A stretch of 64,000 nt of DNA from VXMO01 sp034422835 (GCA_034422835.1 DAOUJJ010000006.1:62001-126000), one strand, 5' to 3'. Shown: positions 9,004-17,102, counted from the stretch's first letter. Made by a program: numbers and translations. Notes: generated from the letters alone by a model not told the origin.

Positions 9004-9030
9004 GGATTCCCGCCTTCGCGGGAATGACGG
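9004..9030. repeat. Dispersed palindromic repeat R1 (ATTCCCGC...GCGGGAAT)
   Basis: A short imperfect palindrome, GATTCCCGCCTTCGCGGGAAT plus ATGACG, lying between the mutase and FabG genes. The same element recurs near 14370, 14455, 15310, 17103, 40101, 40538 and 45691. It forms a strong hairpin and is always intergenic, like REP elements. Confidence 0.85.
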
Positions 9031-9063
9031 AACAGAAGAGTTACGGAACAGGGGGTAAGGACG

Positions 9064-9813
9064 ATGGCAGGACTGTTGGACGGCAAGGTAGCGCTCGTTA
9101 CGGGTGGATCACGCGGGATCGGCCGCGCCACGGCAATCGAGTTGGCGGCGAGCGGCGCGGCAGTCGCGGTGAACTATAACGCGAACGCGGACGCGGCCAC
9201 CGAGGTGGTCAATGAGATCACAGGGGCGGGCGGCAAGGCGGGCGCGTACCAGTTCAATATCGCCGACCGCGCGGCGGTTGATTCCCAGATCGACCAGATC
9301 GTGTCCGACCTCGGACCGGTCCAGATCCTGGTGAACAACGCGGGCGCGACCGCAGATCGCACGCTCAGGAACATGTCAGACGAGCAGTGGGACAGCGTTA
9401 TCGAGGTCAATCTGACCGGAACGTTTAACGTCACAAAGAAGGTCTGGAACATCATGGGCGAGGCAGGCGGCGGCCACATCGTCAACATCAGTTCCATCGT
9501 TGGCGAGGCCGGACGGCTTGGTCTGATCAACTATTCAACGGCCAAGGCGGGGCTTTTGGGCTTCACCAAGACGGCCGCGAGAGAGGGCGCGCGCACCAAC
9601 ATCCAAGTGAACGCCATCGCGCCCGGGTTCATCGATACGGACATGATTTCCGGCCTGACGCCGGAGATGAAGGAGAACCTCAAGAAGGAGGCCGTTCTTG
9701 GCCGCCTGGGCGAGGTTGAGGAGATCGCGAAGGTCGTGCGGTTCATCGTGAGCGAGGCGAGCTACATGACGGGCGCGACTATCGACGTGAACGGCGGGAT
9801 GTACTACCGCTAG
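9064..9813 (+). CDS. SDR oxidoreductase, 3-oxoacyl-ACP/acetoacetyl-CoA reductase type
   Basis: A 249-residue FabG/PhaB-type reductase using NADPH to reduce a 3-oxoacyl thioester. TGGSRGIG is at residues 13-20, NNAG at 91-94, catalytic Ser in NISS (143/144), Tyr157 and Lys161 in NYSTAK, and the C-terminal NVNGGMYY typical of FabG. No acyl-carrier or other fatty-acid synthesis gene is nearby, but a thiolase follows 42 bases later on the same strand. An acetoacetyl-CoA reductase role is therefore as likely as a fatty-acid synthesis role. The ATG follows a purine-rich GGGGGTAAGGACG. Confidence 0.9.
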   Translation: MAGLLDGKVALVTGGSRGIGRATAIELAASGAAVAVNYNANADAATEVVNEITGAGGKAGAYQFNIADRAAVDSQIDQIVSDLGPVQILVNNAGATADRTLRNMSDEQWDSVIEVNLTGTFNVTKKVWNIMGEAGGGHIVNISSIVGEAGRLGLINYSTAKAGLLGFTKTAAREGARTNIQVNAIAPGFIDTDMISGLTPEMKENLKKEAVLGRLGEVEEIAKVVRFIVSEASYMTGATIDVNGGMYYR

Positions 9814-9855
9814 GACTCCGTTGGCTACCGGGGACAACCCAGGGGGGATCAAACC

Positions 9856-11043
9856 ATGAGCGATGCAGTGATCGTGAGCGCGGTGCGAACCGCGGTGGGG
9901 ACGATGGGCGGCGGCCTCTCAGGCGTGGCGGCGCCAAAACTGGGCGCAGTCACTATCAAGGAGGCCATCGGGCGCTCCGGCATTCCCGACGAGATTTTGC
10001 CGGATGAGGTGCTGATGGGGAACGTGATCCAGGCCGGATTGGGGCAGAATCCCGCCCGGCAGTCCGCCATCGAGAGCGGTTTGCCCGTCAGCGTGCCCGC
10101 CACCACCATCAACAAGGTATGCGGCTCCGGCCTCAAGACCGTCATCCTGGCCTCACAGGCCATTCGCGCAGGCGATGCCAGCTACATCGTCGCGGGCGGC
10201 ATGGAAAACATGAGCGCCGGGCCGTACCTCGTGCAGAACGGCCGCTACGGCTATCGCCTCGGCAACGCCGAGCTGATCGACGCGACGGTCCACGATGGGC
10301 TGTGGTGCGCGATGGAAGATTGCCACATGGGCATCACGGCGGAGAACGTGGCCGCCGAATACGGCGTTACACGCGAGGACCAGGACGCTTTCTCCGCGGA
10401 GTCGCAGCGGCGCGCCGGGGCTGCGATGAGCAGCGGCCGTTTCGCGGATGAGATCGTCAACGTGGAGATCCCGCAGCGGCGCGGCGATCCGGTCATCGTG
10501 GACACCGATGAGCACCCGCGCCCGGACTCCACCAGCGAGACGCTGGGCAGGCTGCGCCCCGCCTTCACGCAGGACAACGGCACAGTCACGGCGGGCAACG
10601 CCTCCGGCATCAACGACGGGGCGGCAACGACCATCGTGGTCTCTGAGGAGTTCGCCAACGAGCACGGTCTCAAGCCGCTGGCGCGCGTGCGCGGCTACGC
10701 CGCCGCAGGCGTGGACCCCCGCATCATGGGCATCGGCCCCATCACTGCCATGCAGAAGGCCGTCCGCCACGCCGGACTGACCATCCAGGACATCGACCTG
10801 ATCGAGTTGAACGAGGCGTTCGCGGCGCAGTCCGTGGCGGTGACGCGGGAGCTTGAGCTCGACTCGGACATCGTGAACGTGAACGGCGGCGCAATCGCCA
10901 TCGGTCATCCCATCGGCGCGTCGGGCACGCGCATCTTCGTGACTCTGTTGCATGAGATGCAGAAGCGGGAGGCGCAGTTCGGCATGGCATCGCTGTGCAT
11001 CGGCGGCGGACAGGGCATCGCGCTGGTCGTTGAGGCCGTATAG
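9856..11043 (+). CDS. Acetyl-CoA C-acyltransferase (thiolase)
   Basis: A 395-residue thiolase that condenses two acetyl-CoA, or cleaves 3-ketoacyl-CoA. All three catalytic positions are visible: the acyl-accepting Cys89 in NKVCGSGLKT, His351 in GHPIGASG, and Cys381 in ASLCIGGGQG. Length is typical (about 390-400). It is the last gene of the 4-11 kb CoA-ester run. With the reductase just upstream it makes a PhaA/PhaB-like pair, but no polyhydroxyalkanoate synthase is present in the window. Confidence 0.93.
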   Translation: MSDAVIVSAVRTAVGTMGGGLSGVAAPKLGAVTIKEAIGRSGIPDEILPDEVLMGNVIQAGLGQNPARQSAIESGLPVSVPATTINKVCGSGLKTVILASQAIRAGDASYIVAGGMENMSAGPYLVQNGRYGYRLGNAELIDATVHDGLWCAMEDCHMGITAENVAAEYGVTREDQDAFSAESQRRAGAAMSSGRFADEIVNVEIPQRRGDPVIVDTDEHPRPDSTSETLGRLRPAFTQDNGTVTAGNASGINDGAATTIVVSEEFANEHGLKPLARVRGYAAAGVDPRIMGIGPITAMQKAVRHAGLTIQDIDLIELNEAFAAQSVAVTRELELDSDIVNVNGGAIAIGHPIGASGTRIFVTLLHEMQKREAQFGMASLCIGGGQGIALVVEAV

Positions 11044-11112
11044 GAGGTTATTCCTCGGGTCTGCCGGCAGGCGTACAATCGGATAGTACGGGATTGAAAA
11101 GGAGTTGGGCTG

Positions 11113-11289
11113 GTGACGACGGTGGAAGAGCGCGTTAGTTTCATTGAGGGCAAGCTGGATCAGTTTGCCACGAAGGCCGATCTGGCCGAGACGGAATCGC
11201 GCTTGATCAAATGGATGGTAACGTTGCAGTTGCTTGGGTTGGGCGCAATAGCAGCAATCGTGGCCACGGCAGTCCAACTGATGGGATAG
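11113..11289 (+). CDS. Small coiled-coil single-pass membrane protein (58 aa)
   Basis: A short open frame from GTG 11113 to TAG 11289, behind AAAAGGAG with good spacing. The N-terminal half is charged and helical (VEERVSFIEGKLDQFATKAD), the C-terminal half is one hydrophobic helix (LLGLGAIAAIVATAVQLMG). This layout matches small DUF1640/XhlA-like coiled-coil membrane proteins, found in phages and on many chromosomes. The function is unknown. It lies between the thiolase and groES on the same strand. Confidence 0.6.
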   Translation: MTTVEERVSFIEGKLDQFATKADLAETESRLIKWMVTLQLLGLGAIAAIVATAVQLMG

Positions 11290-11385
11290 TGACGGCATTT
11301 CGCCACTTGACGCAGACAGTAGCAATCAACTCTGTGGGGCGTGAATTGTTGCGGGGCGGGCGCTGAACGGCGCGGCCTCTGACAC

Positions 11386-11415
11386 TTGCGCGGGTTGGGG
11401 AGACATGCGTATACT
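11386..11415 (+). promoter_or_regulatory. Predicted sigma-70 type promoter of groESL
   Basis: TTGCGC (11386-11391) and TATACT (11410-11415) are separated by 18 bases. The expected transcription start falls at the left arm of the CIRCE operator immediately downstream, the usual arrangement for HrcA control. Confidence 0.65.
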
Positions 11416-11422
11416 GCGCGTG

Positions 11423-11449
11423 TTAGCACTCTCGGCTTGAGAGTGCTAA
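11423..11449 (+). promoter_or_regulatory. CIRCE operator (HrcA binding site)
   Basis: A perfect inverted repeat: TTAGCACTC (11423-11431), nine-base spacer, GAGTGCTAA (11441-11449). This matches the CIRCE consensus exactly and lies 40 bases before groES. HrcA repression, relieved by heat shock and tuned by GroEL, is the known mechanism. hrcA itself is not in the window. Confidence 0.97.
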
Positions 11450-11489
11450 TTGTGCGAAAACAAGGGTTACAGGAGGGATAGAGAGAGGT

Positions 11490-11783
11490 ATGGCGCGCAC
11501 ATTTCAGCCGCTGGGGGATCGGATTCTGATCAAGCCCATTGAGCAGGAGGAGGTCTCCAAGGGGGGGCTGGTCCTGCCGGATACGGCGCGGGAGCGTCCT
11601 CAGGAGGGCGAGGTTATCGCGGCCGGCCCGGGACGCCTCAACGACGAGGGTAGCCGGATTCCGATGGAACTCGCCGTCGGTGACAAGGTTCTGTACGCGA
11701 AGTACGCGGGAACGGAACTGAAGGAAGACGACGAGGACTATCTGGTGCTCCGGGAGTCCGACATCCTGGCGAAGATCAGTTAG
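11490..11783 (+). CDS. groES: Co-chaperonin GroES
   Basis: A 97-residue heptameric lid of the GroEL chaperonin. It begins FQPLGDRILIKP and shows the mobile loop (EEVSKGGLVLPDTARERPQEG) and the C-terminal LVLRESDILAKI, both standard. The ATG at 11490 follows AGGAGGGAT with extra A/G-rich spacing. It is first in a two-gene operon with groEL, 33 bases upstream of that gene, under the CIRCE operator. Confidence 0.98.
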   Translation: MARTFQPLGDRILIKPIEQEEVSKGGLVLPDTARERPQEGEVIAAGPGRLNDEGSRIPMELAVGDKVLYAKYAGTELKEDDEDYLVLRESDILAKIS

Positions 11784-11816
11784 CTGTAGCAGCGAAAGGC
11801 ACAGGAGGCACACTCA

Positions 11817-13427
11817 ATGGCAAAGCAGCTCATATTTGGCGAGGATGCGCGGCGCTCGCTGCGCAGCGGCGTTGACGCCGTCGCCGATGCGGTCAAGATC
11901 ACGCTGGGCCCTCGCGGGCGCAACGTCGTGCTTGACAAGCGCTTCGGCCCGCCCACGGTCAGCTCCGACGGCGTCTCCATCGCCAAGGAGATTGACCTGA
12001 AAGACCCGTTCGAGAACATGGGCGCGCAACTCGTGAAAGAGGCGGCGTCCAAGACCAACGACATCGCCGGTGACGGCACCACGACGGCAACCGTTCTGGC
12101 GCAATCCATCATCCATGAGGGAATGAAGAACGTCGCGGCGGGCGCGAACCCCATGGTTCTGCAGCGCGGCATCACGGCGGCCACGAATGCGGCAGTCGGC
12201 GAGCTCAAGACCCTGGCAATTCCGGTTTCCGGGCGAGAGCAGATCGCGCAGGTCGCGTCCATCTCGGCATCCGATTCCGAAATCGGCAACCTGATTGCCG
12301 AGGTCATGGAGAAGGTCGGCAAGGACGGTGTTATCACCGTCGAGGAGTCCCGCGGCATCCAGTACGAGACGGAATACGTCGAGGGGATGCAGTTCGATCG
12401 CGGCTACGTCTCGCCGTACTTCGTCACGAACTCCGAGCGCATGGAGTCCGCCATCGACGATGCCGTGATGATTATCACGGACAAGAAGGTGTCCGCCGTC
12501 AGCGAGATCGTTCCGGCGCTTGAGAAGGCAATCGCCATCTCCAAGAACGTCATCGTCATCGCTGAGGACATCGAGGGTGAGGCGCTCGCGACGCTCGTGG
12601 TCAACAAGCTGCGCGGCGCGGTCAACTGCCTCGCCGTCAAGGCTCCGGGCTTCGGCGACCGCCGCAAGGCGATGCTTGAAGACATGGCCATCCTGACCGG
12701 CGGCGCAGTCATCAGTGAAGAGGTTGGCAAGAGGCTGGACAGCGTTGAGCCTGAGGACTTCGGGCGCGCCCGCCGCGTGGTGGCCGACAAGGACAACACC
12801 ACGATCATCGAGGGCGCAGGCAGCGACGAGGCCATCCAGACGCGCATCGCGCAGTTGAAGGCGCAGATGGACGAGTCCGGCTCCGACTACGACCGCGAGA
12901 AGCTCCAGGAGCGCATCGGCAAGCTGGCCGGCGGCGTGGCCGTCGTCCGCGTCGGCGCGGCAACTGAGGTTGAGCTCAAGAACAAGAAGATGCGTGTTGA
13001 GGACGCCCTGTCCGCCACGCGTGCCGCGGTTGAAGAGGGCATCGTCCCCGGAGGCGGAGTCTCCCTGCTGCACGCGGCAAACGCGCTTGAGGGACTAGAG
13101 CTCGACGGCGACGAGTCCACCGGCGCGACCATCGTCCGCCGCGCGCTCGAAGAGCCGATGCGGATGATCGCGGAGAACGCCGGTAAGGAAGGCTCCGTCA
13201 TCGTCGACGCCGTACGCCGCCTTGAGAAGGGCGAGGGCTACGACGGCGGACGCGACGAGTACGGCAACATGGTGGAGCGCGGGATCATCGATCCCGTCAA
13301 GGTGACGCGCACGGCGCTTGAGAACGCCGCGTCCATCGCCGCCATGGTCCTGACCACGGAGTCGCTCGTGACGGACATCCCGGAGGAGACCCCGGCGATG
13401 CCGCCGCAGCCTCCGATGGACTACTAG
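11817..13427 (+). CDS. groEL: Chaperonin GroEL
   Basis: A 536-residue 60-kDa chaperonin. The ATP-binding segment GDGTTT is at residues 85-90 and the apical and intermediate segments are complete. It ends in PAMPPQPPMDY instead of the flexible GGM-rich tail of E. coli GroEL; that tail varies among phyla. The ATG has AGGAGG nearby upstream. The gene is followed within 30 bases by a strong intrinsic terminator, closing the groESL operon. Only one groEL copy is seen here. Confidence 0.98.
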   Translation: MAKQLIFGEDARRSLRSGVDAVADAVKITLGPRGRNVVLDKRFGPPTVSSDGVSIAKEIDLKDPFENMGAQLVKEAASKTNDIAGDGTTTATVLAQSIIHEGMKNVAAGANPMVLQRGITAATNAAVGELKTLAIPVSGREQIAQVASISASDSEIGNLIAEVMEKVGKDGVITVEESRGIQYETEYVEGMQFDRGYVSPYFVTNSERMESAIDDAVMIITDKKVSAVSEIVPALEKAIAISKNVIVIAEDIEGEALATLVVNKLRGAVNCLAVKAPGFGDRRKAMLEDMAILTGGAVISEEVGKRLDSVEPEDFGRARRVVADKDNTTIIEGAGSDEAIQTRIAQLKAQMDESGSDYDREKLQERIGKLAGGVAVVRVGAATEVELKNKKMRVEDALSATRAAVEEGIVPGGGVSLLHAANALEGLELDGDESTGATIVRRALEEPMRMIAENAGKEGSVIVDAVRRLEKGEGYDGGRDEYGNMVERGIIDPVKVTRTALENAASIAAMVLTTESLVTDIPEETPAMPPQPPMDY

Positions 13428-13454
13428 GCCGACTCACCTGATTCAAGACCGCAA

Positions 13455-13494
13455 GTACCCCGCTCACCGTGCGGTGAGCGGGGTACTTCTTTTT
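13455..13494 (+). terminator. Rho-independent terminator of groESL
   Basis: A 15-base-pair perfect GC-rich stem (13455-13469 pairing with 13472-13486) is followed by TTCTTTTT. It lies directly after the groEL stop codon, so it ends the groESL transcript. Confidence 0.93.
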
Positions 13495-13552
13495 CGGAGG
13501 CGGTTGGTCGTTTGGCTGAACGGCTTGTACCATCAGGCAGGGGGGTGAACTC

Positions 13553-14272
13553 ATGGGACAGCTCGATGGCAAGGTCTGCATCATTACCGGAGGGGGCAGG
13601 GGCATCGGGAAAGGGATTGCGCGCGCATTCGCCAAGGAGGGCGCGACCCTTGTCCTGGCTTCGCGACAACTTGAGTATCTCAATGAGACCGCCGAGGAGA
13701 TGCGCGGATACGGATCGCCTACCCTCGTGGTCCAGACGGACGTGACCAGCGAGGAGGAGATCAAGAGCCTCTTTGCGGCCACAATGGCGGAATACGGGCG
13801 AGTCGACATTCTCGTGAATAACTCTGGGGTGTTCGACGGCGGCCCGGTCGATGAGCTCTCGTTGGAAACGTGGAACAAGGTCATCAGCATCAACCTCACC
13901 GCGGCTTTCATCTGCACAAGAGAGGCCATGAAGATCATGAAGCCGCAGGGAGGCGGGCGAATCATCAACATCGGCAGCATCTCGTCCAGTATCCCCAGGA
14001 TGAATTCGGCCGCTTACGCAACCTCCAAGCACGGGATCATCGGCCTGACAAAGTCGACGGCGCTTGAAGGCAGGGACTATGGCATCTCAGCGGGCGCTCT
14101 TCACCCGGGGAGCGTCACCCTGGAATGGCGCGGGCCGGAGGACCCGAACGCGACGATGTCAGTGGACGACATCGCCATCGCGGCATTGGCAATGGCGGTG
14201 ATGCCGCCGTACGCCACCATGCTTGACGCGACGGTTCTGCCCATCAGGCAGCCCTTCCTGGGCCGGGGCTAA
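13553..14272 (+). CDS. SDR family oxidoreductase
   Basis: A 239-residue classical SDR. TGGGRGIG at 12-19, NNSG at 89-92 (the usual alanine replaced by serine), the active-site serine in INIGSISSS, and Tyr155/Lys159 in YATSK. The C-terminus is shorter than FabG and lacks the common ...TGxxxxVDGG ending, stopping at PIRQPFLGRG. Substrate unknown. GGGGGG ahead of the ATG at 13553 is a good ribosome-binding site. It is alone after the groESL terminator and before a repeat-rich island. Confidence 0.88.
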   Translation: MGQLDGKVCIITGGGRGIGKGIARAFAKEGATLVLASRQLEYLNETAEEMRGYGSPTLVVQTDVTSEEEIKSLFAATMAEYGRVDILVNNSGVFDGGPVDELSLETWNKVISINLTAAFICTREAMKIMKPQGGGRIINIGSISSSIPRMNSAAYATSKHGIIGLTKSTALEGRDYGISAGALHPGSVTLEWRGPEDPNATMSVDDIAIAALAMAVMPPYATMLDATVLPIRQPFLGRG

Positions 14273-14296
14273 CCGTGCCGGCACCCCCACCCTAAC

Positions 14297-14480
14297 CCTC
14301 CCCCATCAAGGGGGAGGGGATAACCCTCGTCATTCCCGCACCCACTCCGTCATTCCCGCGCCCACTCCGTCATTCCCGCGAAAGCGGGAATCTGAATCAC
14401 ATTGAGCCAACCAAACCCCGTAACGCCCCCCTTCCTTCATTCCCGCCCCCTCCCCTCATTCCGGCGAAAGCCGGAATCCA
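14297..14480. repeat. Cluster of dispersed repeats R3 and R1
   Basis: Immediately after the SDR gene come one R3 palindrome (CTCCCCCATCAAGGGGGAGG) and several copies or half-copies of R1. The half-copies read TCATTCCCGC and are spaced about 20 bases apart (14329, 14350, 14370, 14436, 14455). Two are full hairpins (about 14370-14392 and 14455-14478); the others are left arms only. No gene is seen in 14273-14500. Confidence 0.8.
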
Positions 14481-14843
14481 TCGGGACTCCCCCCATGTGA
14501 CACCACAATTTGCACCAAACAAAACGCCCGTCCTAAAGTCGCCACACAACACGCCATACCCCGGCGGCGGGGAACGTCGACACCCCCGCCGTCACCTTTC
14601 CCCGGGAGCGCAAAAAGGAGGGCGCTCCCTCGAGGGGCGCATCGGTGCCAAAAACCTTCGGTTTCCCGGCCAGGAAACCACGACGGGTCGCCCGTGGCCA
14701 CGGGTGATCAGTGACGGTGGGCTGACGGGAGCCAAACTCGGACGGGCGGCAGTCGCGGCGCAGCGAGTGTCGTCCGGCGCAAGATTTGCAGACTTGCACG
14801 AACACCCGGAGACCGGAGCGCGGCCTAAACGGTGGCCGACGCG

Positions 14844-14984
14844 ATGGAACAAAACTCCCACTGCGCCGAACCGAACGTCCCACAACCGACCGAAGGCCAG
14901 GCACCGATGCGCCCCACCAAGAACCCCAACCCCCCAAACCGAAAGGAGAACCCAAGGAAAACCCAGAAAGGAGAAACCCAATGA
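14844..14984 (+). CDS. Possible 46-aa Pro/Asn/Lys-rich peptide
   Basis: A short frame from ATG 14844 to TGA 14984. Its product is hydrophilic and rich in proline, asparagine and lysine (for example RPTKNPNPPNRKENPRK). Its only support is that its stop overlaps the start of the next small gene as ATGA (14981-14984), a layout typical of coupled genes. It has no clear ribosome-binding site and no recognisable family. The rest of 14500-14840 holds no convincing gene, although other frames are open by virtue of high GC. Confidence 0.3.
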   Translation: MEQNSHCAEPNVPQPTEGQAPMRPTKNPNPPNRKENPRKTQKGETQ

Positions 14985-15265
14985 GTCGTGGCAGACGTGC
15001 CCGCAGACTCCACCACCTCCGCTCCATCGCCCGACGCACTGAGCGCGGAGCCAAGGACATGGCCGCCATCGAAATCGTGAGAAGTATCGTGGAAGCGCGC
15101 CCCAAACCCGGCAACAATCGGGGCAAGAGGGCCCGCACCGGCTTGGAGCTTGCCCGCTCCGTGGCGGAACTCAGCGCCGTCCCCATGACCGAGCACGAAA
15201 TCCGCGTCCTCGGCCGCCAACTGGACGCCCTAATCCGCCGCGCCTCCACCCTCCGTTCGCCCTGA
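14981..15265 (+). CDS. Small basic protein of unknown function (94 aa)
   Basis: The ATG at 14981 follows AAAGGAG at ideal distance. The product is arginine-rich at the N-terminus (MSRGRRARRLHHLRSIARR), then predicted helical (ELARSVAELSAV, EHEIRVLGRQLDALIRRA). It resembles no family I recognise; a nucleic-acid-binding role is suggested only by its charge. It sits alone in a repeat-rich island, with dispersed repeats on both sides and a pentamer array 150 bases downstream. A longer in-frame start at 14786 would add a low-complexity extension lacking a ribosome-binding site, so I prefer 14981. Confidence 0.55.
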   Translation: MSRGRRARRLHHLRSIARRTERGAKDMAAIEIVRSIVEARPKPGNNRGKRARTGLELARSVAELSAVPMTEHEIRVLGRQLDALIRRASTLRSP

Positions 15266-15364
15266 GCCCGTCGAAGGGCGAACGCCCCCTGTCATTCCCG
15301 CCCCCTCTCGTCATTCCCGCGAAAGCGGGAATCCAGAGTCCCCTCCCCCTTGATGGGGGAGGGC
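15254..15364. repeat. Dispersed repeats R2, R1 and R3 in a row
   Basis: R2 (GTTCGCCCTGAGCCCG then TCGAAGGGCGAAC, about 15254-15283) overlaps the end of the 94-aa gene. It is followed by two R1 copies (15291 on, full hairpin at 15310-15332) and an R3 palindrome (15341-15363). The three families together mark this as a repeat landing zone. Confidence 0.8.
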
Positions 15365-15407
15365 CAGGGTGGGGGTGCCGCCGAACTTAACCTAGACGGA
15401 TCGGCCG

Positions 15408-16080
15408 TACAATGCCGGGCGATGCCCCGCTGCGGTTATCCTTGCCATGCCGAGCCACAGCGAACCACGCGATGCCATGCTCCGCCAAGCCACACACTAC
15501 CAAGCCATACCTTGCCCTGATGTCCTTGCCATACCGTGCCTTGCAGGACGCTGCCGCGCTCTGCCGGGCCCCGCCGTACCGTGCCACGAATGTCCTTGCC
15601 CCGCCATGTCGGGCCTAGCCTAGCCACACCGGGCGGTGCAATGCCGGGACATACCCCGCCACGATTATCCTTGCCCTGCCATACCGCACCTTACCGCGCC
15701 TAACCATGCTCTGCCAGGCCATGCAGTACCAAGCCTTACCGTGCCACGAGTGAGTCCTTGCCATGCCAAGCCGATCCCAGCTGCACCTAGCCGTGCGGAG
15801 CCATGCATTGCCGGGCCTTGCCAAGAAGTTCCTTGCCGCGCCGTGCCCTGCCGAGACCTGCCGTACACCGCCATACCGGGCCTAACCGTGCCCTACCGGG
15901 CCGTGAAGGTTCCTCGCCAAGCCGGGACTTGCCCAACCAAACATGGCCCAGCCATACCATGCATTGCCGCGCCTCGCCTCGATGGCCCTTGTCCTGAGGA
16001 ACCTTGCCATGCCGTGCCATGCTATGCCGGACTGCGCCGTGCCATGCGCTACCCCGCCATGCTATACCCTGCCGCGATAG
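15408..16080. repeat. Degenerate pentamer array (GCCNN)n with periodic TCCTTGCC punctuation
   Basis: For about 670 bases the + strand keeps a five-base rhythm, mostly GCCNN or TGCCR (ATGCC, GTGCC, AAGCC, TACCG). Roughly every 70-95 bases the rhythm is broken by a T-rich element close to TTCCTTGCC. These are near 15437, 15522, 15591, 15667, 15754, 15829, 15909 (TTCCTCGCC) and 16001. A longer repeat is also visible: the segments starting at 15411 and 15639 share CAATGCCGGG, then CCCCGC, then TTATCCTTGCC, an offset of 228 bases. All six frames are fairly open and translate to low-complexity text, which I take as a by-product. The array lies between the convergent 94-aa gene and the unknown gene ending at 16087. 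Function unknown. Confidence 0.85.
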
Positions 16081-16086
16081 AAACGC

Positions 16087-16677
16087 TTAACGCTCTTTGA
16101 TGTGCGCGGTCGTGAATCTTCCGTAAGTGCCACTCTTGGACGGTCTCCAATCTCCGAGGCCGATGCGACGGCCGGCAACGTCGAACCAGGTCTCAAGTTT
16201 CTGGTGATCCACTAGTTCTTCATCGCAGTCCAGAACAATATCTACGCTCCAGGGCGTATCGAACTTCGCCCTTGTCCTCACGATTTTGCTGCGTTGAACT
16301 ACAACGACGCTCTGAAACTGTGTACTGTTCATCAACTCGTCGAACGTAGCACCATAGGTTTTAACATCGTACGTGAAGGTGGTTTCTAGTACGACCAAGC
16401 CTCCACGCACGTCGGGACCTTCACGGGTTTTTCGAGCTGCCTCTTCTATGCAAGCTCGGATGGCTTGGGGCGGGACCGTGACCGTATCCCCTTCGCGCCA
16501 GAGGCTGTTGAGCGTTTCGAGTTGTCGGAGTCTGGCGTCGTCCGATTCAGTTCGGTTTGTGCCACGTCTGCTGGTGATGGTCTGGATTTCTTTTGTAAAG
16601 GGGTTGCCGGGTAAGAGTCCGTCACTGGAGTGTTGGATGAGAGACGTTTCACCCTCGATTCTGACATCGTAAAGCAT
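16087..16677 (-). CDS. Protein of unknown function (196 aa), phage-like neighbourhood
   Basis: From ATG 16677, preceded by GAGGAGG about ten bases upstream; an upstream TTG at 16716 is less likely. The product starts MLYDVRIEGETSLIQHSS. It has a basic, charged middle (SRRGTNRTESDDARLRQLE), a helical part (PPQAIRACIEEAARK), a beta-rich domain, and ends with GLGDWRPSKSGTYGRF. I recall similar G-D-W-R-P and G-R-F endings in phage-borne hypothetical proteins but cannot name a family. GC is lower than in neighbours. It follows an HNH gene whose frame runs on into it, and its stop touches the end of the pentamer array. Confidence 0.65.
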   Translation of the reverse strand: MLYDVRIEGETSLIQHSSDGLLPGNPFTKEIQTITSRRGTNRTESDDARLRQLETLNSLWREGDTVTVPPQAIRACIEEAARKTREGPDVRGGLVVLETTFTYDVKTYGATFDELMNSTQFQSVVVVQRSKIVRTRAKFDTPWSVDIVLDCDEELVDHQKLETWFDVAGRRIGLGDWRPSKSGTYGRFTTAHIKER

Positions 16678-16946
16678 TGGTCGATTGCCTCCTCGAAGAC
16701 TTGTTTGAACTGCCAAATGTCACCCTCAAACCGCCTGATTGCAGTTATGACGGAGTGGCAAATTGAGCACAGCCACGTTAGGTCATCCGATACCTCCGTT
16801 CCCACTGGTGGATAGTGGTAGTGGTGAGCTTCGACACCGGGCCGCTGCCCACACCCTTGGCAGAGGCCGTTGCTACGCGCTTGAGCCTCAGCGCGGGCTT
16901 TCCGATAAGCCTCTGTTTTGTAGCGGTCAGGTTCCTTGGGTGTCAT
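16446..16946 (-). CDS. HNH endonuclease-like protein, overlapping the next gene by 232 bases
   Basis: A 166-residue frame. Residues 1-90 show a compact HNH/zinc module: a basic helix (YRKARAEAQARSNGL), CQGCG, the histidines EAHHYHY, and a second knuckle LCSICH. Such proteins are nicking or double-strand endonucleases, common beside phage terminases and in restriction modules. The last ~75 residues overlap the following gene in another frame and look like random coding text (Ser/Pro/Lys-rich). The true product may therefore end near 16690, with a frameshift joining the two frames. GC is lower than around it. Domain call good; C-terminus doubtful. Confidence 0.65.
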   Translation of the reverse strand: MTPKEPDRYKTEAYRKARAEAQARSNGLCQGCGQRPGVEAHHYHYPPVGTEVSDDLTWLCSICHSVITAIRRFEGDIWQFKQVFEEAIDQCFTMSESRVKRLSSNTPVTDSYPATPLQKKSRPSPADVAQTELNRTTPDSDNSKRSTASGAKGIRSRSRPKPSELA

Positions 16947-17102
16947 GGTCTCGATCCTCGCAAGAACGGCAGGTTGTCGCTGTGGAATAGGGTGCGGTTG
17001 GGGACGTTTAGGTCTGCCATGCGTAGTGTTCTCCGGCGTTTGCTGCGCCTATAGGGACAGGGTACAGGTTTTGCGCGGTCAATGCGAACGTATGGGCGGC
17101 GC

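Noticed and set aside
15408..16080. The array as a CRISPR
   Set aside because: No conserved 25-40 base repeat with unique spacers of fixed length is present, and no cas gene is near.
15387..16100. Several open frames inside the pentamer array on both strands
   Set aside because: The five-base rhythm keeps frames open and gives low-complexity text. No ribosome-binding site fits, and the frames overlap each other on both strands.
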